From: Glo-17 sp964549735
Lineage (GTDB): Bacteria; Krumholzibacteriota; Krumholzibacteriia; LZORAL124-64-63
Reading direction: 5' to 3'
Assembly: GCA_964549735.1 (NCBI GenBank)
Contig: CAZJWO010000008.1
Span: forward strand, 1 to 57,443
DNA length: 57,443 nt
Part shown: positions 9,401-16,428 of the stretch, piece after piece
Numbering within the stretch: the stretch's first letter is position 1
Layout: the number at the start of each line of letters is the position of its first letter
Program-made: the position numbers and the translations under genes
Notes under the pieces: generated by a model
Databases searched by the model: none
Seen by the model: only the letters and a program-made list of their open reading frames with translations
Told to the model about the DNA's origin: nothing

Positions 9401-9623
9401 CGAAGCGGGACGGCGGCGCGGGGTGCGCCAGCAGAGCCCGTTGCATACGATCGGCGTCCAGGATCGTCGGCGTCAACCGCGCCGCGCCGGGCGCTGGTGC
9501 ACCGCCGGCGGGATCAGTCCGGGCGCACCCGCAAGGTCCGGCGACGAAGAGCCCCGCGGCGAGCATCAGCAGCGGAACATGACAGACGTGGCGGCGGCGT
9601 CGCTCGCGGTGCACGGGGATCAT
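6426..9623 (-). CDS. TPR-CHAT lipoprotein (caspase-like peptidase), locus A
   Basis: This is a protein of about 1065 residues. A basic n-region (HRERRRRHVCHV) and hydrophobic stretch end in the lipobox-like FVAGPCGC, so it is probably an exported lipoprotein. The central ~650 residues are helical TPR-like repeats rich in A/L/R. The C-terminal ~330 residues are a CHAT domain (caspase HetF associated with TPRs). The catalytic His lies in IHIATHATVTQG (about residue 929) and the catalytic Cys in LVYLSCCEAANQGW (about 972). Both dyad residues are present, so protease activity is plausible. It is divergent from an ECF sigma/anti-sigma pair, an arrangement repeated at the right edge of the window. 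The start is uncertain: ATG 9623, ATG 9671 and a GTG at 9614 are all possible. Substrate is unknown; cleavage of the neighbouring anti-sigma is a hypothesis. Confidence 0.85.
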   Translation of the reverse strand: MIPVHRERRRRHVCHVPLLMLAAGLFVAGPCGCARTDPAGGAPAPGAARLTPTILDADRMQRALLAHPAPPSRFADDLAIYHRLWHALHDPGSRDDAERELFARWRDRPEHFLWIETAVVNYWLLSRKQDYVQLRQAAAGADSTTAVARFVYGRRFQGRRADAYDSYLLAERREHELDPLQRLWLHSRLAETENSAGHHARARERLSSRLPEAWRLGGPLLAAHWWCQLARCSRSGGWLDDALHAADWARFCAERAALPALVIQALLERGHAHEARLEYPSAERAYLQCLQSARDHGLGHLERDAVTFLGVVHSMRGDLDAELETFRLAVELSHRNRNPGDIIRSTAALANCLRRSGLLDSTRARLEAATRLQQETFGPATRHHLLDTVWQLYLLQIGSYAAVDSLQACIDRSEADRPALSRLEPVMALIEQGLKTGRPELAYRGLERAAQILAGPLAGSLSYEDRLGLALVSARFLARQGEFRLAEQELAKTAQLLAGGELREWQWEYERARGELARLAGDLATARHAFSRCGELAAQIGDPSWIQQSRILLGRALIDLDLPEQAATLFRTARQAPEYWPRLAAALYLGMASARQHDFRAALDHFAAADSLLKPDAPGDLLARLRLEQGKALAALRRPAAALARLREAAPGQGAREVRFENEALLAFDADVQRERAEFMIGLLHDVPTLAGPAGAAVEALALAVSVRWRVDAAAAAPTPQGLRPRSPVVVYFAGQQRCFAWLGTAAGWTMWELPAARALHEMARAVIADWEQSERAVAWTQAAALAEFLLGPVLPSWPPGQTLHLATDGLLAELPWAALPLPQATGASPRLIVDHGPLVHIANLEPVPPVAADRATATGRLLAIGADGRTDRRAAIAPVLRHAEAEARDVAALWPPGHAELYLGHRAHWANLRAADLTRFAVIHIATHATVTQGVPGASTLRLAAQNGGTPLTLPEVRDLPLAAPLVYLSCCEAANQGWDTGSGLNSFTRAFLQAGAAAVVAPTIRVEDAAARLLARRFYHHWLAGAAHAEALRRAQADLKDAAGRLGHPAAWAFYGCYLPGPS

Positions 9624-9746
9624 CCTCGCGGTTGGTGGACCGAGGATACCATGGACGGCGGCCTCCGTCATGACGTATGGTTATCCAGGCGTAAGATGGC
9701 GCCTCCTCGTTCGCGTCGTTTCGAGCGGCGCCAAGGTCGTTGCAGC

Positions 9747-10391
9747 ATGTCCAAACCAGTTCGGCGCCTGGATCTCCACGTCCTCGCTCGCGACATCGAA
9801 GCCTGCCGCAGCGGCGAAGGCGAGGCTTGCGATCGCCTGTGCGCCGCATTGCGCGGTCCGGTCAACCTCAGCGTGGCGCGCCTGCTCGGCGACGACCACC
9901 CCGACCGGGAGGACATCGTCCAGGAGGCGCTGCTGGCCGTTCTCGGCTACCTGCGGCGCGACACGGAATTCGCCGGCGACCTGGTGCGATTGGCGGTCAC
10001 GATCGCGCGCAACCGCTGCCGCGACATCCTGCGCCGGCGCCGCGCCCGCCCGCACCTGGACATCGCGGCGCTGGCTGATTGGCTGGCCGATCCCGGCCTC
10101 TCGCCCCTGGACGCGCTGGCCGATGCGGACCGGCGCCGCCATGTCCAATGCGCGCTGGATCGGCTCGATCAGCCCTGCCGCGACCTGCTCGAAGCGCTCT
10201 ACGTCCAGGGCGTTTCGACAGATGTCGTACGCCAGCAGCTCGGCCTCGGCACGGTCCAGGCGGTCTACTACCGGCGCGCGATCTGCTTGCGGCAGGTGCG
10301 AATCCTCTTTCAGAAAAGCCTCGCGGCTGTTCAAGGATCGGCGGCACAGAGCGTTTCCCCTCAACCCCGCCGCGATCGGGCGAAAGCGTGA
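9747..10391 (+). CDS. ECF-family RNA polymerase sigma factor, locus A
   Basis: This is a 214-residue cytoplasmic sigma factor directing RNA polymerase to a dedicated regulon. Region 2 is visible: DDHPDREDIVQEALLAVLGY, then LAVTIARNRCRDILRRRRAR, which matches the sigma-2 signature ending in the -10 recognition helix. Region 4 is about 130-190 (LDRLDQPCRDLLEALYVQG, then VRQQLGLGTVQAVYYRRAI, a helix-turn-helix). The ATG at 9747 is preceded by AAGG. The 123-bp spacer to the CHAT gene must hold both promoters. The stop is adjacent to, or overlaps by 4 nt (GTGA), the start of the anti-sigma gene. Assignment to the sigma70 ECF group is confident; the exact ECF group is not known. Confidence 0.88.
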   Translation: MSKPVRRLDLHVLARDIEACRSGEGEACDRLCAALRGPVNLSVARLLGDDHPDREDIVQEALLAVLGYLRRDTEFAGDLVRLAVTIARNRCRDILRRRRARPHLDIAALADWLADPGLSPLDALADADRRRHVQCALDRLDQPCRDLLEALYVQGVSTDVVRQQLGLGTVQAVYYRRAICLRQVRILFQKSLAAVQGSAAQSVSPQPRRDRAKA

Positions 10392-10399
10392 GCCGAGGC

Positions 10400-11152
10400 A
10401 TGCGCAAGAACATGGATCCGTGGCGCGACGAGTGCATCGATCCCGGTCTCGGGCGCCAGGTCTGGCGCCTGGATGATCCGCAGGTCGAGCCGGCCCTGCG
10501 CGGCCGGCTCGAGGCGCACGTCACGTACTGCGCGGCCTGCCGCCTCGACCGCGCGATGCAGCGGACGGTCGCCGAAGGTCTTGCCGGCGGCGCGCTGGCG
10601 CTGCGACCGGTCGCGCGCGGGCGCCGGACGTGGTGGCGCCTGTCCGGCGCGACGAGCCTCGCGGCGGTGGCGGCAAGCCTGCTGCTCGTCTTCCTGCTGC
10701 CGCCGCGGACCGCCAGCGAGCGCCAGGTCATGCGTGCCGAAGGCACCGCCCCGGCGATCCTGAGGCCGGCGGCGGACGAGGTCATCGCCGGTCGCCATCC
10801 TGAGCTGCGCTGGACGCCGCTCGGCTCGGCCTCCGCCTATCGCGTCAGCGTGCAGGACGCCGACGGCCGCTACGCCTGGACGGGCGAGACGAGCGAGGCG
10901 CGCTTGCGGATCCCGGCCGACCGGCCGCTGCCCGCCGGCGCGCGCTTGCGCGTCTTCGTCGAGCCCGTGCCGGCTTACCTGGCGCCGCCCGGCGGCCTGC
11001 GCAGCGCGTTCCGCACGGGCACGTTCCCGGAGTTCGTCGCCTTCCGCGTCGCGGTCGCGCCCAAGGCCGTGCAGGCGCTCGGCGTGGCGGGGATGCTGGG
11101 CTGTCTGGCGCTGGTGGGGTGGGCGGCGGCCGGCCGGCGGCAGACGGACTAG
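10400..11152 (+). CDS. Membrane anti-sigma factor with zinc finger, locus A
   Basis: This protein of about 250 residues is expected to hold the upstream sigma factor at the membrane. The cytoplasmic N-terminus has a zf-HC2-like motif, HVTYCAAC (H-x3-C-x2-C). A transmembrane helix follows (SLAAVAASLLLVFLLPP, about residues 75-95). The extracytoplasmic part looks like an Fn3/Ig-type beta domain (ILRPAADEVIAGRHPELRW, then AYRVSVQDADGRY). A second hydrophobic helix lies near the C-terminus (VAGMLGCLALVGWAAAG). The ATG at 10400 is used. A GTG at 10388 would overlap the sigma stop by 4 nt (GTGA) and adds four residues, so the pair is probably translationally coupled. The periplasmic loop is the natural target for regulated cleavage. 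Confidence 0.78.
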   Translation: MRKNMDPWRDECIDPGLGRQVWRLDDPQVEPALRGRLEAHVTYCAACRLDRAMQRTVAEGLAGGALALRPVARGRRTWWRLSGATSLAAVAASLLLVFLLPPRTASERQVMRAEGTAPAILRPAADEVIAGRHPELRWTPLGSASAYRVSVQDADGRYAWTGETSEARLRIPADRPLPAGARLRVFVEPVPAYLAPPGGLRSAFRTGTFPEFVAFRVAVAPKAVQALGVAGMLGCLALVGWAAAGRRQTD

Positions 11153-11154
11153 TC

Positions 11155-11176
11155 GGGGGCCGGTCGGCCGGCCCCC
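11155..11176. terminator. Bidirectional hairpin terminator
   Basis: A 9-bp perfect stem (11155-11163 with 11168-11176) closes a TCGG loop. It lies between the convergent stops of the anti-sigma gene (11152) and the small secreted gene (11213). Confidence 0.65.
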
Positions 11177-11212
11177 GCCGTGGCTATTTCCGTCTGGCCA
11201 GCGACGACCATA

Positions 11213-11716
11213 TCAACGATAGAGCGACTTGATCGAACTCCAGGTTGCGTTCTCCGTAGGCTCCGAGAAGCTCTTCTCACCTTCGACGGGGTCGTGCGGG
11301 AAGACATCGTCAGGGCCGCGGACGCAGATGTCCAGCACCCACCACTGTGAGTCGTAATTCCTCCACGCGCATTGTCCCTTTCTTTGATTGACGGGATTCC
11401 AGCGGCAAATGTCGTAGACCAGGCCCGGTTGGCTGTACGTGAAACTGCAATACTTTTCCCAGTAGCCATTCTCGTCGGTCGCGGGACCTGTGAATACGAC
11501 GAGAGGATAATCCCAGGTGCCCCACATCGTCACCGGGAAGACGCCGAAGGTCACCTGCGCGTCGACGACGGGGTTGGTGCACGGGTAGTTGGGGAAGCCG
11601 GGTCTGCCGGCAAGTACGGTGCCGTGGATGCGGAAGTAGTAGTTGTAGGACTGGGCTTCTGCTGCACCGGCGGCGACCAGGATCAGGACCATGAGCGCCA
11701 TGACAGTTCGTTTCAT
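11213..11716 (-). CDS. Small secreted protein with W-S-x-K-S-L tail
   Basis: This is a 167-residue exported protein of unknown function. The ATG at 11716 follows GAGGAG at about 8 nt and opens a clear signal peptide (MKRTVMALMVLILVAAGAAEA). The mature domain is beta-rich and aromatic, with several cysteines (YPCTNPVVDAQVTFGVFPV, CSFTYSQPGLVYDICRW, WWVLDICVRGPDDV). It may be one Ig-like, carboxypeptidase-regulatory-like sandwich. The last residues, TENATWSSIKSLYR, match the pattern at the end of the larger protein at 2443-3474, though the domains before them are unrelated. That suggests a shared processing or anchoring signal. It is monocistronic on the minus strand, facing the sigma locus. 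Confidence 0.75.
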   Translation of the reverse strand: MKRTVMALMVLILVAAGAAEAQSYNYYFRIHGTVLAGRPGFPNYPCTNPVVDAQVTFGVFPVTMWGTWDYPLVVFTGPATDENGYWEKYCSFTYSQPGLVYDICRWNPVNQRKGQCAWRNYDSQWWVLDICVRGPDDVFPHDPVEGEKSFSEPTENATWSSIKSLYR

Positions 11717-11991
11717 TTCCGTACTCCTCGGGTTCGGCAGCGATGGGATGAATCCCCTTCGCAATCATCGCGAGGCGATCGTTCGCCGCCGTACCCTGAA
11801 CGGAGCGGAACCTCGTTTGCAAGGACACTTCATCTTTTGGCAATGACCATCCAGCGGCGATTCGACGCGCGACCGCCGATGCGTTATGGTGATTGCGGAC
11901 GGGCGGCCGGTCGCGCCAACGAGCCGGCTAGCCGACAGTGTCGGCGGGCTGCGTCCGTTCGGCGGCCTCACGGCGAAGGGAGCACGACGCC

Positions 11992-12498
11992 ATGGCAAGA
12001 ACCGAACCTGCGCTCCAGCGACCCGGCGCCTTGCGATCCCGATCGCGGCGCGTCTGGCTGGCGTTCGCGCTCGCGTGTATCGCGCTGGCGGGTCTGGCCG
12101 CAAGCGGCTGCGCGGTGCGCCTGATCGCCGCGTACGACGAAACGATCGACCTGACCGCGACACGGCTCCAGAAGAGCATGGATGCGTTCCTGACCCGCAT
12201 GGAGCAGCAGGCCGGCGATGCGGCGACCTACGCGCAGAATCGCCAGTTCTATGCGGACTACGCGGTCGAGGTGCGCTCGGTGCTCGTCCGCGCCCGCGCG
12301 CATCCGATGAACGAGCGCACGATCGAGCAGTACGAACTCATGCTGGACAGCCTCGCGGAACTGGAGGCTTCCCATCAGGGCGAGCCCGGAGATGAAGATG
12401 CCGGCGCCCTGCCGGTGGTCGCGATCCCGGCCTATCGCGACCTGTTCAACCAGGCCTGGGGCGCGATCATCAAGCTCGAAGTGGCGAAGAAACGCTGA
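11992..12498 (+). CDS. Hypothetical lipoprotein, first gene of a two-gene unit
   Basis: This is a 168-residue predicted lipoprotein. The ATG at 11992 follows GAAGGGAG. The leader has an Arg-rich n-region, a hydrophobic core (VWLAFALACIALAGLAASGC) and a plausible lipobox ASGC. The mature part is predicted helical (YDETIDLTATRLQKSMDAF, then YAQNRQFYADYAVEVRSVL). The C-terminus has no known motif. The next gene begins 43 bp downstream on the same strand, and together they look like a small helical envelope pair. No enzyme signature is present. Function is unknown. Confidence 0.72.
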   Translation: MARTEPALQRPGALRSRSRRVWLAFALACIALAGLAASGCAVRLIAAYDETIDLTATRLQKSMDAFLTRMEQQAGDAATYAQNRQFYADYAVEVRSVLVRARAHPMNERTIEQYELMLDSLAELEASHQGEPGDEDAGALPVVAIPAYRDLFNQAWGAIIKLEVAKKR

Positions 12499-12541
12499 CC
12501 GCGCGCCGCGCGCATCATCGCCGGAGCACGAGGAGGACACG

Positions 12542-12871
12542 ATGTCGCTGACGACCTCGGACATCCTGAAGCCGATGCTCGACGCCGCCAAGCGGTCCCT
12601 GGCCAGGGATTGGGGCAAGGCCGAGGCGTTCGCGAGGCCGGAGATGAAACGGCTCGCCGCGACGCTGGTGGACATCGCCGGGCTCATCGCCAGCGGCGCC
12701 GTCAACAAGCGCCAGGCGCGCGCGCTCCTGCGGATCCACAGCAATACGACCCAGACCGTGCTGCTGACCATCGAAGGGCTAGGCATCGTCGCCGCCGAGA
12801 ACGCGATCAACGCGGCGCTGGGAGCGGTCCGCGACGTGGTCAACGAAGCCGTGGGATTCAAGCTCGTCTAA
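12542..12871 (+). CDS. Small helical hypothetical protein, partner of the upstream lipoprotein
   Basis: This is a 109-residue protein with a strong ribosome binding site (GAGGAGGACACG) ahead of ATG 12542. It is helical throughout. It is mildly amphipathic in the first half (DILKPMLDAAKRSLARDW) and more hydrophobic in the second (VLLTIEGLGIVAAENAINA), with no signal peptide and no clear transmembrane helix. It is probably co-transcribed with the lipoprotein gene at 11992. I do not recognise a family. It could be a peripheral membrane or self-assembling helical protein. Confidence 0.68.
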   Translation: MSLTTSDILKPMLDAAKRSLARDWGKAEAFARPEMKRLAATLVDIAGLIASGAVNKRQARALLRIHSNTTQTVLLTIEGLGIVAAENAINAALGAVRDVVNEAVGFKLV

Positions 12872-12981
12872 GCGCGGCGATACCCGTTCCCGATCCCGCG
12901 ACCGAGTCGCCTTGATCGCCGACGCGCCTACAGAAACCCCATATTTCCAACGGCTTACACCGCGGGGGCCCATCCCGGCGC

Positions 12982-13011
12982 TTGACGTCGAGATCCGACC
13001 GATGCTACGCT
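12982..13011 (+). promoter_or_regulatory. Promoter with extended -10 for the glycine-rich protein gene
   Basis: TTGACG (12982-12987), an 18-bp spacer and TACGCT (13006-13011) preceded by TGC form a plausible promoter. Transcription would start near 13018 and leave a leader of about 390 nt before the ATG at 13408. Confidence 0.45.
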
Positions 13012-13407
13012 CGAAGCCTCAGCCGACAGCCTGAGGCAGATCGAGGTCCTACCCCTGCAGCCGGACGCAGCGCGCGCCGCAGCGCCGCGCTGTTCGCCCG
13101 CGGCCGCGGGGGGTTTCCGATAAGGCAACTGCCTGAGGAGGACGAGCGGCCGGTGGTCGTGGACATGTGCCCAGCCGCGGTCTCCTTGCCGTTCTGACCT
13201 GGCTGTCGGCGCGACAGGCGCGGCGGGACCCCTATCCACAGACCTCGTCACGACGCTGCGCGAGGCCGGCCGGCCTGTGACTATCGATTCGTCGATCCCA
13301 GCCGCATGTGCAATCGGAGCCGGATCTGCGGCGACCGCGCGCGCCTCATGGCGCCTGCGCCGCTGCACGCCGGTGCGTGTATCGGGCGAAAGCCTAGGAG
13401 GTGTTTC
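13012..13407 (+). other. Long untranslated leader, structured, no gene seen
   Basis: About 390 nt lie between the predicted promoter and the gene. They open with a perfect 7-bp hairpin (GCCTCAG 13016-13022 with CTGAGGC 13031-13037). They close with a small GGGC-GAAA-GCCT hairpin directly ahead of the AGGAGG ribosome binding site near 13396. I found no match to a riboswitch consensus I know. A 71-codon open frame at 12982-13197 is not convincing. Confidence 0.35.
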
Positions 13408-16245
13408 ATGTCTTTTGGCTACCGAATCCGCGCCGTTCGCGGACTACGCGCGCAAGCGACCGTCTGCGCGATCCTGGTTCTTGGTATCGGCGGATCCTTC
13501 GTTCCGGCGGAAGCTCAGCCGCTTCGGGAACCGTCCGCCGCCGGTTTCCTCGAGCCGGCGCCCGGCGGACACCTCTACGTCACGCCGGCCTGGCTGGACA
13601 ATCCGCCCAACCTCATCCACTTGTTGCGCGTGACCGACGGCGAAATCGATGCGGCTTCCTACCGCATCGAGATGACGGGGCCGGTGGCGTCGTTCTTCGA
13701 CATCACGGTGGGCGTGGCCGGCGAAGACGTGATCAGCACCCTGGTGCTGCCGCCGGACATCGTTCCCGCGACGTACGAGCTGCGCTGCGCCGGCTTAGAC
13801 GCCGGCGGGCTGCTGCTCGGCGACTGGTCGCCGCCGATTCCCGTCCAGGTCGTCGAATTGATGCCAGTCCCCGTGACACCGATCGGGCCGACGAACATGA
13901 GCGGCCTGATCATCGCCACGGAGGTCGTGATTCCGCTCGGCGTGGTCGTGACCGCGATCGAGGATCTGACGATCCTCTCGCTCGGGCCGGTGAACATTGC
14001 GGGCGCCATCATCGGCCGGGATGGTCTGAGCGAGGGGCAGGACGGCGCCTCGGTGCGCATCCTGGCGTCGCAGAGCATCGAGATGTCCGGGACGATCGCC
14101 GGCGGCGCCGGCGCCGCGGGTCAGGCCGTCGCCACGATCGGTCTGCTGGCGCAAGGCGGCGACGGCGGCCGTGGCGGCGATGTCGCTTTACTCGGCCACG
14201 GCGCGGCGATCCACGTCAGCGAGACGGCGATCCTGGTCTCCGGCAGAGGCGGCGATGGCGGTGGGGCGCACGCCCAGGGCGAGGATGCCGGCGCACCGGG
14301 AGATGTGGGCGGCGATGCCGAGGCGATCGGTGGCGGCGGCGGCGGCGGCGGGTACCTGGCGGTCGGCGCGTTCGGCTCGAACCTGCTGCATCCGTATCTC
14401 TTCGGGATCTTCCACTGCGGTGACGGCGGGGTGGGCGGCGATGCCGAGGCGACGGGCGGCCGCGGCGGTGCCGGCGAGGACGACCTTCCCGAAGGACCTG
14501 GCGGCGGCGCGACGGCCAGCGGTGGCGGCGGAGGAGCTTCGGGGTCGCTCTACGTCGCGGCGCAGGACCTCGACGCCAACGGCGACCAGCAGCTCGAGCC
14601 GCACGAGCTGGAGATCGTCGCCGGCGGCGCGGGCGGCCAGGGCGGCGACGCGATCCCCACGGCCGGCCAGAACGGCGTTCCGGACGAGGGCAAGGACAAC
14701 CGGGCCGACTGCTTCCGCCCCAACGGCCAGAAGCCGCCGCCGGTCCAGGCCTACGGCGCCAAGGGCGGCGACGGCTGGGCCCATCCAGGCATCGGCATGC
14801 CAGCGTTCGCCTACGGCCTCGGCGGTCCGCCGGGAGGCGACGGCGGCGACGCGCTCGCCGTCGGCGGCCAGGGCGGCAACCTCAAGATGGTCGGCGTCTC
14901 CCTGGGGCCGGTCTCGCTGGGCTTCGCCACGTCCTCGTGGGCTGCGCGCGGCGGCGACGGGTTCGCCAAGGGCGGCAATGGCGGCGCGCCGAGCGGCGGC
15001 GGCGGCAACGGCTCGGCCACGGGCGGCAAGGGGGGTAGCGGTCCCGTGGTCGGGTACCCCTGCGGCGGTGGCCGGGGCGGCGATGCGACCGCCATTGGCG
15101 GCAACGGCCAGCGGGGTCCCGATTGCTGCCAGCCTCCGCAGGGCAATCCTCACAACGGCGGCAACGGCGGCGGCGCCTACGCCATCGGCGGCGACGGCGG
15201 CGATGCCAGCCTGATCGGCGGCGACGGCGGCAACGCGCGCGCGGCGGCCGGGCGCTGCGGCAACGGCGGCGACGGCAACGGGCCCTCCGCTGGCGGCATC
15301 CCCGGTCCGGCCAACGCCAGCGGCGGCAACGGCGGCACGGCCTCGGTCGTCAACGGCAGCAACGGCACCGGCCGGCAGTCTCCGTCCGCGAGCTGCGCGC
15401 CCGGCAAGCTCTGCGCGCCAGAGTGCAACGACGGCGTACGCACGAAGGACATCGGCGAGCCTGTCGATGGTGTCGAGAACTGCCACGACCACAGTCCCGA
15501 CAAGGCGCTCGTGCCGTGCGCGCTGTTCTGCCCGGCCGGCGATCTGGGCGTCGTGTCGTTGATCTTCGAGGACGACCTCTCGGGACTGCCGATCGTCGGT
15601 CTGCCGGCTGACCGCTACGGCATCGAGGTCGACGGCATCTTTTATCCTGGCGCCGGGCCCACCGACGCCACGGGCAGGGGCGTGATCCCCTTCGCGGCCG
15701 CCGACGCCATGCGCGATGGTTGCCGCGACGGTTACATCGTGGCCTGCGGCACGGTCGTCTACGGTCCCTTCAAGATCCTGTCGGTCGACATCAACGCGGA
15801 CGGCATCGTCGACCAGGACGACCTGGACGAGATCCAGCCCTACCTCGGCTCGACGCAATCGTGCTACGATCTCGATGGTGACGGTGTCGTCACGGCTGCG
15901 GACGTCGCCCTCGTCAACCAGCACCTGGGCCATGTCAACCCGGCGACCGCCGTCGATCTGCCGCCGGCCCTCGCATTGACGTTGGCGAGCTATCCCAATC
16001 CATTCAATCCCCGCACCACGATCGGATTCACGCTGCCTGCGGCGGGGACGGTGCGGTTGCAGATCGTCGACGTGGCCGGTCGCGCGATCCGCGGGCTGGT
16101 CGCGGAGTTGCTGCCGGCGGGACGGCACGAGGTCGACTGGAACGGCCAGGACGATCAAGGCCGCCTCGTTGCGGCGGGCGTCTACCTGATCGTCCTGCAG
16201 ACGTCGCGCGAGACGCGCACCGGCAAGGTCGCCGTCTTGAAGTGA
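13408..16245 (+). CDS. Large secreted glycine-rich repeat protein with dockerin-like repeat pair and FlgD-type tail
   Basis: This is a 945-residue exported, probably surface-attached protein. The ATG at 13408 follows TAGGAGG. A signal peptide covers about residues 1-38 (VCAILVLGIGGSFVPAEAQ). Residues of about 40-230 are beta-rich (including a two-fold I-I-G-x-I pattern). About 230-655 is a low-complexity Gly/Ala/Asp/Asn region built from GGDGGDA/GGNGG-type units interrupted by Cys-containing segments. Residues of about 790-846 are two Ca-binding dockerin/EF-hand-like loops (DINADGIVDQDDLDEI and DLDGDGVVTAADVALVNQH). The final ~85 residues are a FlgD-type sorting domain (SYPNPFNPRTTIGFTL ... 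GKVAVLK). Such proteins often act as matrix or adhesive components. No enzyme domain is seen. It is preceded by a long leader and followed by a hairpin terminator. Confidence 0.85.
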   Translation: MSFGYRIRAVRGLRAQATVCAILVLGIGGSFVPAEAQPLREPSAAGFLEPAPGGHLYVTPAWLDNPPNLIHLLRVTDGEIDAASYRIEMTGPVASFFDITVGVAGEDVISTLVLPPDIVPATYELRCAGLDAGGLLLGDWSPPIPVQVVELMPVPVTPIGPTNMSGLIIATEVVIPLGVVVTAIEDLTILSLGPVNIAGAIIGRDGLSEGQDGASVRILASQSIEMSGTIAGGAGAAGQAVATIGLLAQGGDGGRGGDVALLGHGAAIHVSETAILVSGRGGDGGGAHAQGEDAGAPGDVGGDAEAIGGGGGGGGYLAVGAFGSNLLHPYLFGIFHCGDGGVGGDAEATGGRGGAGEDDLPEGPGGGATASGGGGGASGSLYVAAQDLDANGDQQLEPHELEIVAGGAGGQGGDAIPTAGQNGVPDEGKDNRADCFRPNGQKPPPVQAYGAKGGDGWAHPGIGMPAFAYGLGGPPGGDGGDALAVGGQGGNLKMVGVSLGPVSLGFATSSWAARGGDGFAKGGNGGAPSGGGGNGSATGGKGGSGPVVGYPCGGGRGGDATAIGGNGQRGPDCCQPPQGNPHNGGNGGGAYAIGGDGGDASLIGGDGGNARAAAGRCGNGGDGNGPSAGGIPGPANASGGNGGTASVVNGSNGTGRQSPSASCAPGKLCAPECNDGVRTKDIGEPVDGVENCHDHSPDKALVPCALFCPAGDLGVVSLIFEDDLSGLPIVGLPADRYGIEVDGIFYPGAGPTDATGRGVIPFAAADAMRDGCRDGYIVACGTVVYGPFKILSVDINADGIVDQDDLDEIQPYLGSTQSCYDLDGDGVVTAADVALVNQHLGHVNPATAVDLPPALALTLASYPNPFNPRTTIGFTLPAAGTVRLQIVDVAGRAIRGLVAELLPAGRHEVDWNGQDDQGRLVAAGVYLIVLQTSRETRTGKVAVLK
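14098..15372 (+). repeat. Glycine-rich degenerate repeat tract within the secreted protein gene
   Basis: Imperfect GGC-GGC-GAC/AAC-GGC-GGC units encode GGDGG/GGNGG motifs across about 1.3 kb. The units vary in length and spacing and are broken by non-repetitive blocks, so this is protein-level low complexity and not a CRISPR or satellite array. Long shadow frames on both strands arise from it. Confidence 0.8.
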
Positions 16246-16268
16246 CAGCCGGCCGTCGCCGGCGATGA

Positions 16269-16300
16269 GCCGACCCGGGGTCGCCGGATCCCGGGTCGGC
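16269..16300 (+). terminator. Hairpin terminator behind the glycine-rich protein gene
   Basis: An 11-bp perfect stem (16269-16279 with 16290-16300) encloses a 10-nt loop, 24 bp after the stop at 16245. No U-run follows. The remaining bases to 16428 show nothing assignable. Confidence 0.6.
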
Positions 16301-16428
16301 GCCAGGAGGAGAGCGGACGAGCCGAATCGACGCATGGAATCGGGATCCGCTAAGATGCCTGCGGCTTCGCCGGCCCGAAAAGAAGCGGCGCGGTCAGGCG
16401 CACAACGGGGATTGAGCTCCGGCGATCT

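Noticed and set aside
6426..11152. Type III-E CRISPR (craspase) locus
   Set aside because: No repeats, no gRAMP/Cas7-11-like or Csx30-like gene in the window. Only the TPR-CHAT and sigma logic is similar.
13012..13407. c-di-GMP (GEMM), cobalamin riboswitch, or SRP/RNase P RNA in the leader
   Set aside because: None of the conserved cores (for example GGCAAACC, the B12 box, or GGAAGCAGCC) could be found.
14098..15372. Possible CRISPR or satellite array
   Set aside because: Repeat units are degenerate, in-frame GGDGG/GGNGG codons without constant-length spacers.
14188..16335. 715-codon minus-strand frame opposite the glycine-rich gene
   Set aside because: An artefact of GC-rich repeats. The plus strand has signal peptide, dockerin-like loops and sorting tail.
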